Assembly (NCBI RefSeq): GCF_000308055.1
Contig: NZ_CAGY01000005.1
Span: 124,001 to 188,000 of the forward strand
Source: Actinomyces sp. ph3
GTDB taxonomy: Bacteria > Actinomycetota > Actinomycetes > Actinomycetales > Actinomycetaceae
DNA: 64,000 nucleotides
Direction of reading: 5' to 3'
Shown: positions 1 to 9,259 of the stretch, piece after piece
Layout of the letters: the number at the start of each line of letters is the position of its first letter
How positions within the stretch are numbered: the stretch's first letter is position 1
The notes under the pieces: model-generated
The model's input: the letters and a program-made list of their open reading frames with translations, nothing else
What the model was told of the DNA's origin: nothing
Databases searched by the model: none
Program-made: the position numbers and the translations under genes

Positions 1-65
1 ATGATGGCGCCTATGCAACTCGCGGTTATCTGGACAATTTTGTCACTGCCATTGCGAAGATGTGA
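1..65 (+). CDS. C-terminal end of a truncated gene, possibly D-alanyl-D-alanine carboxypeptidase (PBP4 type)
   Basis: The window opens inside a reading frame (codons start at base 3) that gives the 20-residue tail DGAYATRGYLDNFVTAIAKM and then stops with TGA at 63-65. The body of the gene lies upstream and cannot be seen. In many actinobacteria the gene before the DUF2342-tilS-hpt-ftsH cluster is dacB, a periplasmic D,D-carboxypeptidase/endopeptidase that trims peptidoglycan. A tail of the form LDxFVxAIA fits the end of such proteins. The assignment rests mainly on gene order, so it is tentative. Confidence 0.4.
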   Translation, partial: DGAYATRGYLDNFVTAIAKM

Positions 66-160
66 GTGCTGCCAAGTATTCGCTGAGCAGTGCCGGTTCA
101 GCCGCGAGTTCAGTCGAAAAGGCTGCATACAAGCGCAGAGCAATTCGATAGCATAGAGAC

Positions 161-988
161 ATGCCGTTGTATCCCTCACTCACACAGATCGCGCGCCTGA
201 GCGCGATGGGCATGTTTTCTGGACCTCAGGCTTCAGCCTCATCGGCGCAGGCCATTGTCTCGCGTCTTCGTCGCGGGCAAGAATGGGCTTCTGGGCGGTT
301 GCCTTTTCTGATCACTCGCTTCGCTGAGTTTTCCTCTTCTGATGTGCAGGATGGCGTGCACGTGGATCTGCCGATCATTGAGCGTCGCAGCGCAATGATT
401 CAGTGGGCAGATTTCGCCGATGAATGGGGTGTGCACGCACGTAGCCTTCCCAGCGCAGCCACCCTGTGCACAGCTTTAGGAGTGCTGGCAAAACATTCCC
501 TGAGTGTGAGCGGACCCAGCGGAGCTGCTGCCTATCTTGTCGCCCCGAATGTTTTAGAGGCGGGTGTGCGCGCCAAGTTCGATCTGGGAGATTGGGCAAA
601 GTGGGTGTCTTTGCGCGCGGGGGTTGATACCTGGCTGTCCATGCGAACGCCTTTTTATCGGGAGTATTGCCGCGAACTTGTCGCCGCTGCGCCGATTGAT
701 GCGATTGATGCTGAAGAGCTTGCGCGTCAGCTGCTTCTTCGCGAGTGCATCATCGATGTTTTTATGGATTCATTGACTCCGAAGGATCTGTCTTCGGTCA
801 ATTGGATTACTGCGCATCGGCCTGCAGATTTTATGGTCGATGGGGCTCTGATTAGTCTGCTCGGGGGAGTGGCTCCCGCAGGAATCACTCAGCTTCGCCG
901 TGAGATGGCCAATGAAGTCCATCAGATCTTGACCGGCCCCGGTCTTGAATCGATTCTTAACAACCGGATGTGGCCGAGCTTCCAGTGA
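161..988 (+). CDS. DUF2342-like (zinc metalloprotease family) protein with degenerate metal site
   Basis: This 275-residue protein has no obvious signal peptide. An in-frame TAG at 149-151 fixes the ATG at 161 as the earliest start. The segment YLVAPNVLEAG followed by WAKWVSLRAGVDTW resembles the core of the actinobacterial DUF2342 family (putative zinc-dependent metalloproteases), and the position just before tilS matches that family's usual place. The family normally has a HExxH motif at the point where this protein reads RAGVD, and an EGHxxxxMD motif where it reads RECIIDVFMD. Both expected zinc-ligand motifs therefore look lost, and the protein is shorter than typical members. It may be a non-catalytic remnant with a structural or binding role. 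It overlaps the next gene. The family call is moderate; the loss of the motifs is seen directly once the alignment is accepted. Confidence 0.6.
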   Translation: MPLYPSLTQIARLSAMGMFSGPQASASSAQAIVSRLRRGQEWASGRLPFLITRFAEFSSSDVQDGVHVDLPIIERRSAMIQWADFADEWGVHARSLPSAATLCTALGVLAKHSLSVSGPSGAAAYLVAPNVLEAGVRAKFDLGDWAKWVSLRAGVDTWLSMRTPFYREYCRELVAAAPIDAIDAEELARQLLLRECIIDVFMDSLTPKDLSSVNWITAHRPADFMVDGALISLLGGVAPAGITQLRREMANEVHQILTGPGLESILNNRMWPSFQ

Positions 989-2085
989 TCACAATTCCCG
1001 CTAATCCCAAGGGAGATCTACGTAAGCTCTCGCTGGAAGTGCGTCCGCACGTTCAGTGGGCCATCCAGCACTGCGATGCGCTTCTTATTGCCGTATCCGG
1101 TGGCGCGGACTCAACTGCGCTCGCGGCGGTCATTATTGATCACTGCCTGCGCGCGGGCTGTACTCCCCACACCTTGACTGTTGATCACGGAATCCGAGCG
1201 GGATCGGATATTGAGGCGCGTGAGGTGTGTGAGCGTATGGCTTCGCTCGGTGCCCGTGCCGAATGGGTGAGCGTCACACTTGCGGCAGAAGGGGGGCCCG
1301 AGGCCTCGGCTCGCGATGCGCGTCGGCGCGCTCTTGTGGACCATGCAAGATCTTTGGGAGGGCGCGTCGCGGTCTTCCTTGGGCACACGATGGATGATCA
1401 GGCTGAAACCGTGCTTTTGCGTTTAGCGCGTGGCTCGGGAGTCGGGTCATTGAAAGCGATGAGCTCATGTGATGACGCGGGAGAGATCGTCTGGATTCGA
1501 CCAATTATAAAATGTCGACGCATTGAGACTATTGGTGTATGTCGCGAACTTGGGCTTCCCTGGGTTGATGATCCTTCGAACGCGATGGATGGCCCTTGGA
1601 GGGCCGCTGATGGAAGTGCGCTACGTCGAAGCGCGATCCGAGAATGTGCACTTCCCAGTTTGCGCGACAGCTTGGGGATCGACCCCGTTCCCGCCCTTGC
1701 ACGCACCGCGGAGCTTTCCGCAGCCGATGACGAGGCTCTGGATCAGTGGGCGAACCAGGTGTGGACATGCGCATGGGAAGCGATGCCGCCAAGGGAGGAT
1801 ACGACCTCGGGAATGGGAATCCTCAAAATTGAGCATCTGCAGCAGATTCCCGAGGCGGTGCAGATGCGCGTCCTTCACCGCTACCTGAGCGCACTTGGAG
1901 CACCGAGCTACGTGCATCTTCAAGAGGCGCGCGCACTAATCAACCACTGGACGGGACAAGGGCCCATCTCGGTTCCAGGGGGAACGCTCTTACGCAAGGG
2001 GAAAGGAAAGCAGGCATACCTCATTGCCATGACGCCTGCTGACTCTTCCTTGTTGCGCCAAGAGCGAGAAACTCCGCCATGCTGA
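970..2085 (+). CDS. tilS: tRNA(Ile)-lysidine synthetase TilS
   Basis: TilS uses ATP and lysine to convert C34 of the CAU-anticodon isoleucine tRNA to lysidine, which switches decoding from AUG to AUA and is normally essential. The N-type ATP pyrophosphatase P-loop appears as AVSGGADSTALAAV at about residues 42-55, followed by LTVDHGIR and GHTMDDQAETVLLRLARGSG, all characteristic of the family. The 371-residue length fits actinobacterial TilS with its C-terminal substrate-binding region. The GTG at 970 overlaps the preceding gene by 19 bases. A second in-frame GTG at 985 would give a 4-base GTGA overlap with that stop and is an equally plausible, coupled start. hpt follows 66 bases later. Confidence 0.95.
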   Translation: MAELPVITIPANPKGDLRKLSLEVRPHVQWAIQHCDALLIAVSGGADSTALAAVIIDHCLRAGCTPHTLTVDHGIRAGSDIEAREVCERMASLGARAEWVSVTLAAEGGPEASARDARRRALVDHARSLGGRVAVFLGHTMDDQAETVLLRLARGSGVGSLKAMSSCDDAGEIVWIRPIIKCRRIETIGVCRELGLPWVDDPSNAMDGPWRAADGSALRRSAIRECALPSLRDSLGIDPVPALARTAELSAADDEALDQWANQVWTCAWEAMPPREDTTSGMGILKIEHLQQIPEAVQMRVLHRYLSALGAPSYVHLQEARALINHWTGQGPISVPGGTLLRKGKGKQAYLIAMTPADSSLLRQERETPPC

Positions 2086-2151
2086 GCGCCTCTTCGCGCA
2101 CATGTGGCACTCTTATAAAGTTGGGACCCGCACAGGAAAGGACATGGGACT

Positions 2152-2706
2152 GTGGACGCACAGGACATGGGAAACGCACTCGAACGCATTCTGGTTACGG
2201 AAGATGAGCTGGCACGCCGTATGGCTGAGCTCGCCGCTGAAATTGATGCCGATTACCAGGGCAAAGAAATTCTTCTTGTGGGTGTCCTCAAGGGCGCGGT
2301 CATGGTCGTCGCCGACCTTTCACGCCACCTCCACACTCCTCTCTCGATGGACTGGATGGCCGTTTCCTCCTACGGTGCGGGCACTAAGTCGACCGGCGTT
2401 GTCCGTATCCTCAAAGACCTCGATACAGACGTCACCGGTCGTGATGTCCTGATTGTCGAAGACATTATTGACTCTGGACTGACTCTGTCCTGGCTTCGCG
2501 AAAACCTTCTGGCTCGAGGAGCAGCCTCTGTCGAAATTGCTGCTGCCCTGCGCAAGCCCGAAGCCCTCAAGGTCCCGGTCGAGGTCAAGTACGTTGGTTT
2601 TGATATCCCGAATGAATTCGTTGTGGGCTACGGACTGGACTACGCAGAGCACTACCGTCAACTTCCCTTCGTTGGGACCCTGGCACCGCACGTATACGGC
2701 GGCTGA
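2152..2706 (+). CDS. hpt: Hypoxanthine-guanine phosphoribosyltransferase
   Basis: This purine-salvage enzyme transfers phosphoribose from PRPP to hypoxanthine or guanine in the cytoplasm. The PRPP-binding loop is VLIVEDIIDSGLTL near residues 100-113, and the downstream PNEFVVGYGLDYAEHYRQLP segment is the usual HPRT substrate-binding end. The length of 184 residues is normal for bacterial Hpt. The gene starts with GTG; the product begins MDAQDMGN. It sits between tilS and ftsH, the same order as in other Gram-positive genomes, probably as part of one transcription unit. Nothing unusual is visible. Confidence 0.95.
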   Translation: MDAQDMGNALERILVTEDELARRMAELAAEIDADYQGKEILLVGVLKGAVMVVADLSRHLHTPLSMDWMAVSSYGAGTKSTGVVRILKDLDTDVTGRDVLIVEDIIDSGLTLSWLRENLLARGAASVEIAAALRKPEALKVPVEVKYVGFDIPNEFVVGYGLDYAEHYRQLPFVGTLAPHVYGG

Positions 2707-2717
2707 AAGGTAAATCC

Positions 2718-4787
2718 ATGGCAGATAACACTCAGAACAAGAAGAAGAGGAATACCTGGGGGCTTGTTGCAATCCCATTGCTTCCCCTGGTGATCGCCCT
2801 GTTCTTCCTGTGGACGTGGTTCCAGCCGCAATCGGTGGATACTTCCGAAGGTCTTCAGATTCTGAAGGAAGCCCAGATTGAACGCGTCGTCGTTAACGAT
2901 GGAACTCAGCAGGTCAACTTGGTGTTGAAGGACCCGTGGACCCACAAGTCCACCGGTGTTAACGACCGCGAACGTAGCTTGGGGCGAAACATCAGCTTCA
3001 CCTATGCGCGCACGCAATCGCAGTCAATTGTTGAGTCGGTTGAGAAAGCCAATCCCGGTAAAGGCTGGGATGCGTACTACCCGCAGTCCTCGTTCCTGAG
3101 TTCAACTCTTGCCGCAATCCTTCCCTTGGCGCTGGTCATGGGGCTTTTCTGGTTCTTCATGAGCCGCATGGGTGGATCCCAGATGATGGGTCCCTTTGGC
3201 CAGAGCCGCACCAAGGACTTTAACCAGGAGCGCCCGAACGTTACCTTTGCTGACGTGGCCGGTGAAGACGAGGCCGTTGAGGAACTTGAAGAAGTTCGCG
3301 AGTTCCTGATTGCCCCCGAGAAGTTCCGCAAGGTCGGTGCACGCATTCCTCGAGGTGTGCTCCTCTACGGTCCTCCTGGAACAGGTAAGACCCTGCTGGC
3401 AAAGGCTGTTGCGGGTGAGGCCGAGGCTCCCTTCTTCTCCATTGCAGGTTCGGAATTCCTTGAGATGTATGTCGGTGTTGGCGCTTCGCGTGTGCGTGAT
3501 CTTGTATCCCGCGCAAAGAAGGTTGCTCCCGCGATTATCTTCGTCGATGAAATTGATTCGATCGGTCGTCACCGCGGTTCTGGTTATGGTGGCGGTTCTG
3601 ATGAACGCGACCAAACCCTCAACCAGCTGCTCGTTGAGATGGACGGCTTTGACGATTCCTCGAACCTGATCTTCATCGCGGCGACAAACCGTCCCGATAT
3701 TCTTGATCCCGCCCTCCTGCGTCCGGGCCGTTTTGACCGACAGATTGCGGTTGAAGCCCCCGATCTGAAGGGACGCGAGGCAATCCTGCGCGTGCACTCT
3801 GCGGGCAAGCCCCTGACCGATGATGTCGATCTGCATATGATCGCAAAGCGCACTCCCGGCTTCACCGGTGCGGATCTGGCAAATGTCTTGAACGAGGCCG
3901 CTTTGCTGACGGCTCGTTCAAATGCTGACTTGATTGATAACCGCGCGATTGACGAGGCCATTGACCGTGTGATTGCCGGCCCGCAGAAGCGCACTCGTGT
4001 CATGAATGACCACGACAAGCTGGTGACCGCGTATCACGAAGGCGGCCACGCCCTGTGTGCAGCGGCATTGCGCTACACGGATCCGGTCACGAAGGTCACC
4101 ATTCTTCCGCGTGGACGCGCGCTGGGTTACACCATGGTGCTACCCACCGAAGACCGCTACTCCAAGACCAGGAATCAGATTCTTGACGATCTGGTCTATG
4201 CCATGGGTGGCCGCGTTGCCGAAGAAATCGTCTTCCGTGATCCTTCAACCGGTGCGTCGAATGACATCCAGAAGGCCAGCTCTCAAGCTCGCGCGCTCGT
4301 TACTGAATACGGCATGTCCGATCGCGTAGGTAACGTCCGTTTGAGTGCGGATGATTCGGACCCAATGACCGGTTACGGTACCGGTCGAGGCGCTGAGCGT
4401 GCCTATTCTGATGAGCTTGCTTCTGTCGTTGACCAGGAAGTGCGTGCACTCTTGGACAACGCGACCCGTGAGGCTTGGGAGATTTTGACTAAGAACCGTG
4501 CGGTTCTGGACCGCTTGGCCCAGCGTCTTTTGGAAGAGGAAACTCTGGACGAAGCGCAGCTCGCCGAGATCTTCAAGGACGTCATCAAACAAGATGAGCG
4601 TCCGGTGTGGAATTACGGTGCGGAAGGCGCGGTTCAGGGCGCGGTTATGGGAAATCCCATCGCCATGCCCCTGAGTGACCGTGCGCAGTCCGAATCTGCT
4701 GATGAACCATCGGCTGACCCGTCTGCTCCCGCAGAGGTTCTGGATGACCCCGATGGTGGTATCGCGCCCGAGGAGAATGCCCAGTGA
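2718..4787 (+). CDS. ftsH: ATP-dependent zinc metalloprotease FtsH
   Basis: FtsH is a membrane-anchored AAA+ protease that degrades misassembled membrane proteins and selected cytosolic regulators. Transmembrane segments lie at about residues 15-35 and 128-150, with a small extracytoplasmic domain between them. The AAA module has Walker A GPPGTGKT near residue 218, Walker B IIFVDEID near 273 and the second region of homology [19 protein letters not shown]. The peptidase domain carries HEGGH near residue 440, a normal actinobacterial form of HExxH. The acidic, proline-rich C-terminal tail is poorly conserved in the family. The gene starts 11 bases after hpt. Its TGA overlaps the GTG of folE, so FtsH and folate synthesis are translationally coupled. 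Confidence 0.97.
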   Translation: MADNTQNKKKRNTWGLVAIPLLPLVIALFFLWTWFQPQSVDTSEGLQILKEAQIERVVVNDGTQQVNLVLKDPWTHKSTGVNDRERSLGRNISFTYARTQSQSIVESVEKANPGKGWDAYYPQSSFLSSTLAAILPLALVMGLFWFFMSRMGGSQMMGPFGQSRTKDFNQERPNVTFADVAGEDEAVEELEEVREFLIAPEKFRKVGARIPRGVLLYGPPGTGKTLLAKAVAGEAEAPFFSIAGSEFLEMYVGVGASRVRDLVSRAKKVAPAIIFVDEIDSIGRHRGSGYGGGSDERDQTLNQLLVEMDGFDDSSNLIFIAATNRPDILDPALLRPGRFDRQIAVEAPDLKGREAILRVHSAGKPLTDDVDLHMIAKRTPGFTGADLANVLNEAALLTARSNADLIDNRAIDEAIDRVIAGPQKRTRVMNDHDKLVTAYHEGGHALCAAALRYTDPVTKVTILPRGRALGYTMVLPTEDRYSKTRNQILDDLVYAMGGRVAEEIVFRDPSTGASNDIQKASSQARALVTEYGMSDRVGNVRLSADDSDPMTGYGTGRGAERAYSDELASVVDQEVRALLDNATREAWEILTKNRAVLDRLAQRLLEEETLDEAQLAEIFKDVIKQDERPVWNYGAEGAVQGAVMGNPIAMPLSDRAQSESADEPSADPSAPAEVLDDPDGGIAPEENAQ

Positions 4788-5356
4788 GCTACGATCAACA
4801 AGGCGTTGAAGACGCCTCGCGCGCGCTTCTTGAAGCCGTCGGCGAAGACATTAACCGCGAGGGACTTCGCAATACCCCCGCGCGGATGGGTCGTGCGTGG
4901 CGCGAACTTCTCAGCGGCCTCGAAGAAGATCCTCGTGAACACCTCAAGACCACCTTCGAAGTGGGGACCGATGAGATCGTTATGGTCCGTGATATTCCCT
5001 TCTACTCCGTGTGCGAGCATCACCTGCTGCCTTTCTACGGGCATGCGCACGTGGGGTACATCCCCAAGGGCGGTCGCGTTACGGGGCTGTCAAAGCTTGC
5101 GCGTGTCGTCGAAGGGTATGCGCGTCGCCCGCAGGTTCAGGAACGTCTGACAGCTCAGATCGCCGATGCCATCGATGAGGTTCTTGCACCTCAGGGTGTC
5201 ATTGTCGTTGTTGAGGCCGAGCACATGTGCATGACGATGCGAGGTATTTCCAAGCCGGGGTCCTCGACCGTGACCTCTGCTCTTCGTGGAATTGTCAAGC
5301 GCGACGCCACTCGAGCGGAAATGATGTCCCTGGCATTGGGTGGGGTCCGCCGATGA
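4784..5356 (+). CDS. folE: GTP cyclohydrolase I
   Basis: FolE converts GTP to 7,8-dihydroneopterin triphosphate, the first step of tetrahydrofolate synthesis. The zinc-site motif [20 protein letters not shown] lies near residues 75-95, and the second cysteine is in MCMTMRGI. The 190-residue length is typical of type IA enzymes. The GTG start overlaps the ftsH stop by four bases (GTGA), and the stop in turn overlaps the ATG of folP. Together with the following genes this makes a compact folate operon. Confidence 0.97.
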   Translation: MSYDQQGVEDASRALLEAVGEDINREGLRNTPARMGRAWRELLSGLEEDPREHLKTTFEVGTDEIVMVRDIPFYSVCEHHLLPFYGHAHVGYIPKGGRVTGLSKLARVVEGYARRPQVQERLTAQIADAIDEVLAPQGVIVVVEAEHMCMTMRGISKPGSSTVTSALRGIVKRDATRAEMMSLALGGVRR

Positions 5357-6213
5357 CTTCTGTTGAGGCCTCTTCCTCTTGGGCGCTCGCGGGAGGTGCA
5401 CAACCGCCTCGTCTTCCCGAAGGCGTCGATCTGCCACGGGATCGAATGCTCGTCATGGGCATTTTGAATGTCACCCCAGATTCCTTCTCGGATGGGGGCC
5501 GTTTTCTGGATCCGGGAGCGGCGCTCGACCACGCTCAGGAAATGCTCGACGAAGGTGCGGACCTGGTCGACTTGGGCGGTGAATCAACACGTCCGAACTC
5601 CACGCGAATCAGCGAGGACGAAGAATGGGAGCGAATTGGCTCGATCATTCAGCGCCTTGGAGCATCGGGGGTTGTTGTTTCTGTTGATACCCTGCATGCG
5701 CTAACAGCGCGTCGTGCGGCAGATGCGGGTGCTGCCATCATCAATGATGTCAGTGGAGGACGCTGGGATCCGCAGATGAATGCGGCCGTTGCATCGACCT
5801 CCTGTGCCTATGTTATTCAGCACTATCGTGCGCTTCCGGGGATGCCCGAAGAGTCTTTCGACTACGGCGATCAGCCCATCGCAGTTGCCTTGAGAGAGCG
5901 GGTTTCCCAACAGGTTCGTGATGCTCTCGAGGCCGGGGTTGAGCCCGAGCGCATCATTGTTGACCCGGGATTGGGTTTTTCACTGAATAACGAACAATGC
6001 TGGTCTCTCGTCGCGTCGCTGCCGATTTTTGCTGAGCTTGGGTACCCTGTTCTTATAGGTGCGTCCCGGAAACGCTTCCTCGGTCAGTCCCCCCTTTCGG
6101 ACCGAGATGAAGCAACTCTCGATATATCTCGGCGCGCGCTTTCAGACGGAATATGGGCCGTCAGGGTCCATGCCATAAGCCAACAAGCAAAGCTTGTTCG
6201 TGCAGGGAGGTGA
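5353..6213 (+). CDS. folP: Dihydropteroate synthase
   Basis: FolP condenses 6-hydroxymethyl-dihydropterin pyrophosphate with p-aminobenzoate and is the sulfonamide target. The pterin-binding signatures are [26 protein letters not shown] and INDVSGG, and the C-terminal GASRKRFLG loop is present. The open frame extends upstream to 5227, but that part lies inside folE. The ATG at 5353 overlaps the folE TGA (ATGA) and gives a normal 286-residue protein, so it is chosen as the start. The product acts between FolK and dihydrofolate synthase. Confidence 0.96.
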   Translation: MTSVEASSSWALAGGAQPPRLPEGVDLPRDRMLVMGILNVTPDSFSDGGRFLDPGAALDHAQEMLDEGADLVDLGGESTRPNSTRISEDEEWERIGSIIQRLGASGVVVSVDTLHALTARRAADAGAAIINDVSGGRWDPQMNAAVASTSCAYVIQHYRALPGMPEESFDYGDQPIAVALRERVSQQVRDALEAGVEPERIIVDPGLGFSLNNEQCWSLVASLPIFAELGYPVLIGASRKRFLGQSPLSDRDEATLDISRRALSDGIWAVRVHAISQQAKLVRAGR

Positions 6214-6220
6214 GGGCACG

Positions 6221-8716
6221 GTGGGACAGCTCGATGTGATCGCGTTACGCGGTATTACAGCTGAGGCTGTCCACGGAGTTCTCGAAAAGGAGTGGAACGC
6301 TCCTCAAACCTTCACTGTTGACCTGCTTCTGTGGGTTGATACCGATCGCGCTGCACTCAGTGATGACATTGCCGATACGGTTTCTTACGCCGAAATTGCA
6401 GAGAAAGCTCACGCGATCCTTGCGGGCCCCTCGGTTCGTCTGATTGAAACACTTGGCCACAAGATCGCTGATGCGGCTCTTGAAGATTCGCGTGTTCGTG
6501 GTGTTGAGGTTATTGTCCATAAGCCTGAAGCGCCCATCGACGTTCCCTTTACCGATGTTTCGGTCACCATTCGCAAGGGCGATATCCCGCTTCCTTTCGT
6601 CGCGGCATCGAATGTTCTTCCCCCCACTGCTTCCGACGCTGATGAGGATGTGCCCCCTGCTCCCTCTGCGCCCAGCACGCCATCAGATGCCGTAGCTTCC
6701 CAGGAAGAAGAATCCCCGGCCTCTGATTCAGATCAGCCCGTTCAGCTGCACTCTCCCGCGGCACCGCAGCAGCCCGCCACGGCCTCGGAGCTTGTGGTGG
6801 ACGCGGCTGAGGAAAGCGAAGCAGCACAGGTCGACGAGCCTGCCCAAGACGAACTTGACGCACCTTTGGCTCCGCGCGCCGTAGTGCTCGCACTTGGTGG
6901 AAATCTGGGCAATGTTCCCGTTACCCTCAAGCGAGCAATTGACGAAATGTCCAGCTGGGATGACTTGGAAATTACGCAAGTTTCGCCCCTGGTTCGTACG
7001 CGCGCTGTATTGCGTCCCGACCAAAAGCCTCAGCCTGATTATTGGAATGCCGTCGTTTTGGGAACGCTGTCCATGGCACCCCTCAACCTCTTGGATCGGA
7101 TCCACGAGCTTGAAGCACGCTTGGGTCGTGTACGTCATGAAGTCTGGGGCTCGCGCACCATCGATATCGACATCATTCAAATTGACGGCGTGAGCTCGGA
7201 TGACCCGCGTCTGACGCTGCCACATCCGCGTGCACATCAGCGTGCTTTTGTGCTCTCTCCGTGGCTGATGGCCCAGCCCAAGGCTGAGCTTTCCGGCTTC
7301 GGCGCCGCATCGGAGCTTATCGCACAGGCTCCGGATCGTGGTGGAATTCTTGACGCAGTGGGGGACTGGCTCGAAGATCCCGAATCGGTGATCGCTGATT
7401 CGGATGAACTTCTTCACCGGATGCGCCTTCCTCGCCTCGATCATGCTGAGCAGTTGCGTCCTCTCAAGCTTGAGACAAATTCACAATCCTCGCGTCCGAG
7501 TCGCTTGGACATGCTTCCCGAAGCATCGCGTTCCGGCCTTGCTCCCAGCGATGAAGGCACCGATGTGACCTGGCATCGCCTGTGGGATCGCTGGGGAGCT
7601 CCGGTTGAATCCGTTGAATCGCGCCATGTTGAGCTTTCGAAGCCTTCGGCCTCAGCAGTTTCTGCCGCTCAACCCACGCCTGCGCCCAAAGAAACTTCCG
7701 TGTCCTCTCCTGCTAAGACTTCCGGTGAGGTACCCGCGCAGCTAGCGAGCCGCCAGGTTCCTGCGCCTTCTCCGGTGAGCGCACCTCCGCTTCGTCGACT
7801 GCACCTGTCGGCCACCCCGTCTCCAGCAGATACGACTGCGGCTTCCGCCAACCTTGCTCAGGGCATGGTCTCTTTGGAGCCTCGTCGTCCTCTCCCTTCT
7901 GCTGAACCCGAGCAGCCCGTCGTCGAGCGGCACTCGCTCCTCGAACGCCTGCAGGGCAGCGCCCTTCCTCACGCCATTCCCGAGGCCGCAGCGCAGTCCT
8001 CCGATATCCAGAGCGCGCAAGAGCCGGCGCAGAATTCTCCCTCGACTTCACCGATTACCGCCGAGGTTCCCGTTGGACGTCGGACTCGTCGCCCGCGTTG
8101 GCGTCCGGTAACCGAAGAAGGAACGGGTATCTCGACGGCTGATTCGCCGCGTCCGTTCCGTGCACGTACCGATCGTCTTGCCGCACAATCTCACCGTGCA
8201 AAGCTTTCGCACCGCGCACCTGCTCCTCAAGAGCAACAGAAGCCCGCAACGGAAGCTACCCAGCCAAGGCGTGGTTCGCTCTTTGCTCGCCGCCCCGAGC
8301 CGGCCTCGTCAGCGGGAAGCCAGGCCTCGGTTCCCACGCAGGGACGTACGTATTCAGAGAGTGCTGCACCTACGCAAAACGCTTCGGGGACGAAGCCTTC
8401 GGCTGCCTCTGCCCAGCGGAAGTCCGCCTCGCAAGCTCGCACCTCGCGCGCTCTACCGGGCTGGAACTTCTCTGAGGACGTCCGTGTTGTGGATGATTCC
8501 AGTGTACTCAGCCCGCGTGAGGACGTGCGTCGTTCTTCTCCTAGCTTGCCGCCTCGCTACAGTCATGTTCTTGATCCCAAGCTCGATGATTCCATTGATC
8601 AGGGACCAATGACTCCCGGCTCGCAGACCCCTTCCTCTGTCAACCGCGACGTGACAATCCGTCCAAGCATTACCGGTCAGATTCCAGTCTTCCGTCGTCG
8701 TCCTGAGGATTCATGA
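6221..8716 (+). CDS. folBK: Fused dihydroneopterin aldolase - HPPK (FolB-FolK) with long low-complexity tail
   Basis: The first domain (about residues 1-120; VIALRGITAEAVHGVLEKE, then ETLGHKIADAAL) is dihydroneopterin aldolase. After a Pro/Ala/Glu-rich linker of about 100 residues comes a pyrophosphokinase domain (LALGGNLGNVPVTLKRAI, then SRTIDIDIIQIDG and LPHPRAHQRAFVL), so one chain covers two consecutive folate steps. Beyond roughly residue 400 the chain continues for about 430 residues rich in Pro, Ser, Ala, Arg and Gln that look disordered, which makes the protein (831 aa) far longer than known FolB-FolK fusions. The GTG at 6221 is preceded by GGGAGG at a good distance. An upstream TTG at 6194 would overlap folP and is less likely. 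The stop overlaps the next gene (ATGA). Confidence 0.93.
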   Translation: MGQLDVIALRGITAEAVHGVLEKEWNAPQTFTVDLLLWVDTDRAALSDDIADTVSYAEIAEKAHAILAGPSVRLIETLGHKIADAALEDSRVRGVEVIVHKPEAPIDVPFTDVSVTIRKGDIPLPFVAASNVLPPTASDADEDVPPAPSAPSTPSDAVASQEEESPASDSDQPVQLHSPAAPQQPATASELVVDAAEESEAAQVDEPAQDELDAPLAPRAVVLALGGNLGNVPVTLKRAIDEMSSWDDLEITQVSPLVRTRAVLRPDQKPQPDYWNAVVLGTLSMAPLNLLDRIHELEARLGRVRHEVWGSRTIDIDIIQIDGVSSDDPRLTLPHPRAHQRAFVLSPWLMAQPKAELSGFGAASELIAQAPDRGGILDAVGDWLEDPESVIADSDELLHRMRLPRLDHAEQLRPLKLETNSQSSRPSRLDMLPEASRSGLAPSDEGTDVTWHRLWDRWGAPVESVESRHVELSKPSASAVSAAQPTPAPKETSVSSPAKTSGEVPAQLASRQVPAPSPVSAPPLRRLHLSATPSPADTTAASANLAQGMVSLEPRRPLPSAEPEQPVVERHSLLERLQGSALPHAIPEAAAQSSDIQSAQEPAQNSPSTSPITAEVPVGRRTRRPRWRPVTEEGTGISTADSPRPFRARTDRLAAQSHRAKLSHRAPAPQEQQKPATEATQPRRGSLFARRPEPASSAGSQASVPTQGRTYSESAAPTQNASGTKPSAASAQRKSASQARTSRALPGWNFSEDVRVVDDSSVLSPREDVRRSSPSLPPRYSHVLDPKLDDSIDQGPMTPGSQTPSSVNRDVTIRPSITGQIPVFRRRPEDS

Positions 8717-9255
8717 AGCCGCTGAGTATTGTGCTGTTAATCGCCGAGGCAGCCGCTGCTTCGGCGCTTGCTGCAGCCGCAACCGCCTTTGCGATTCGTC
8801 AGGGCGCGGGGCCGTGGATTATTCATCCCGCCCTGGCTCTGGTTTTTGTTGTCGTCGCGGGCGTACTTGTCTGGATGGGAATCCAGGTTCGGCGTTTTCG
8901 CGCGCATAAGGCTACCTGGGTTGACGCCGTATCAGCCTTCCGAATTGCAATGTTTGCTCGTGCGAGTGCGCTTGGTGGCGTGATCAGCGCTGGGCTACTG
9001 GCAGGTATGTCCTTGGCCTTCCTCGCTCGCTGGGAAGCGCAGACCAGTGTTTACGCTGGAATTTGCGGACTGATGTGTGCGCTCGGTGCTGGTTTGTGGG
9101 GTATTGCCGGAGTGGTCGTTGAACGCTGGTGCGTCATTGACCCAAAGGATGATGACACCGAGGTGACGAAGGCGCGCGCTCGGCGTGACAAGGGCACTCT
9201 TGGGGCGCAGCGTGTGAATGCTCGTAAGAGCGATGTATCTGAGGGGAGAAGGTAG
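8713..9255 (+). CDS. DUF3180 family membrane protein
   Basis: This is a 180-residue integral membrane protein with about four hydrophobic segments (residues 5-27, 37-58, 85-107 and 117-138) and a charged, Lys/Arg-rich cytoplasmic tail. A DUF3180 protein directly after folK is a standard feature of actinobacterial folate clusters. The function of the family is unknown. Its ATG overlaps the folBK stop, so it is translated together with the folate genes. No catalytic motif is visible. Confidence 0.8.
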   Translation: MKPLSIVLLIAEAAAASALAAAATAFAIRQGAGPWIIHPALALVFVVVAGVLVWMGIQVRRFRAHKATWVDAVSAFRIAMFARASALGGVISAGLLAGMSLAFLARWEAQTSVYAGICGLMCALGAGLWGIAGVVVERWCVIDPKDDDTEVTKARARRDKGTLGAQRVNARKSDVSEGRR

Positions 9256-9259
9256 TCTC

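Noticed and set aside
5227-5352. N-terminal extension of the folP frame
   Set aside because: It lies within folE, and the ATGA-overlapping ATG at 5353 gives the normal enzyme.
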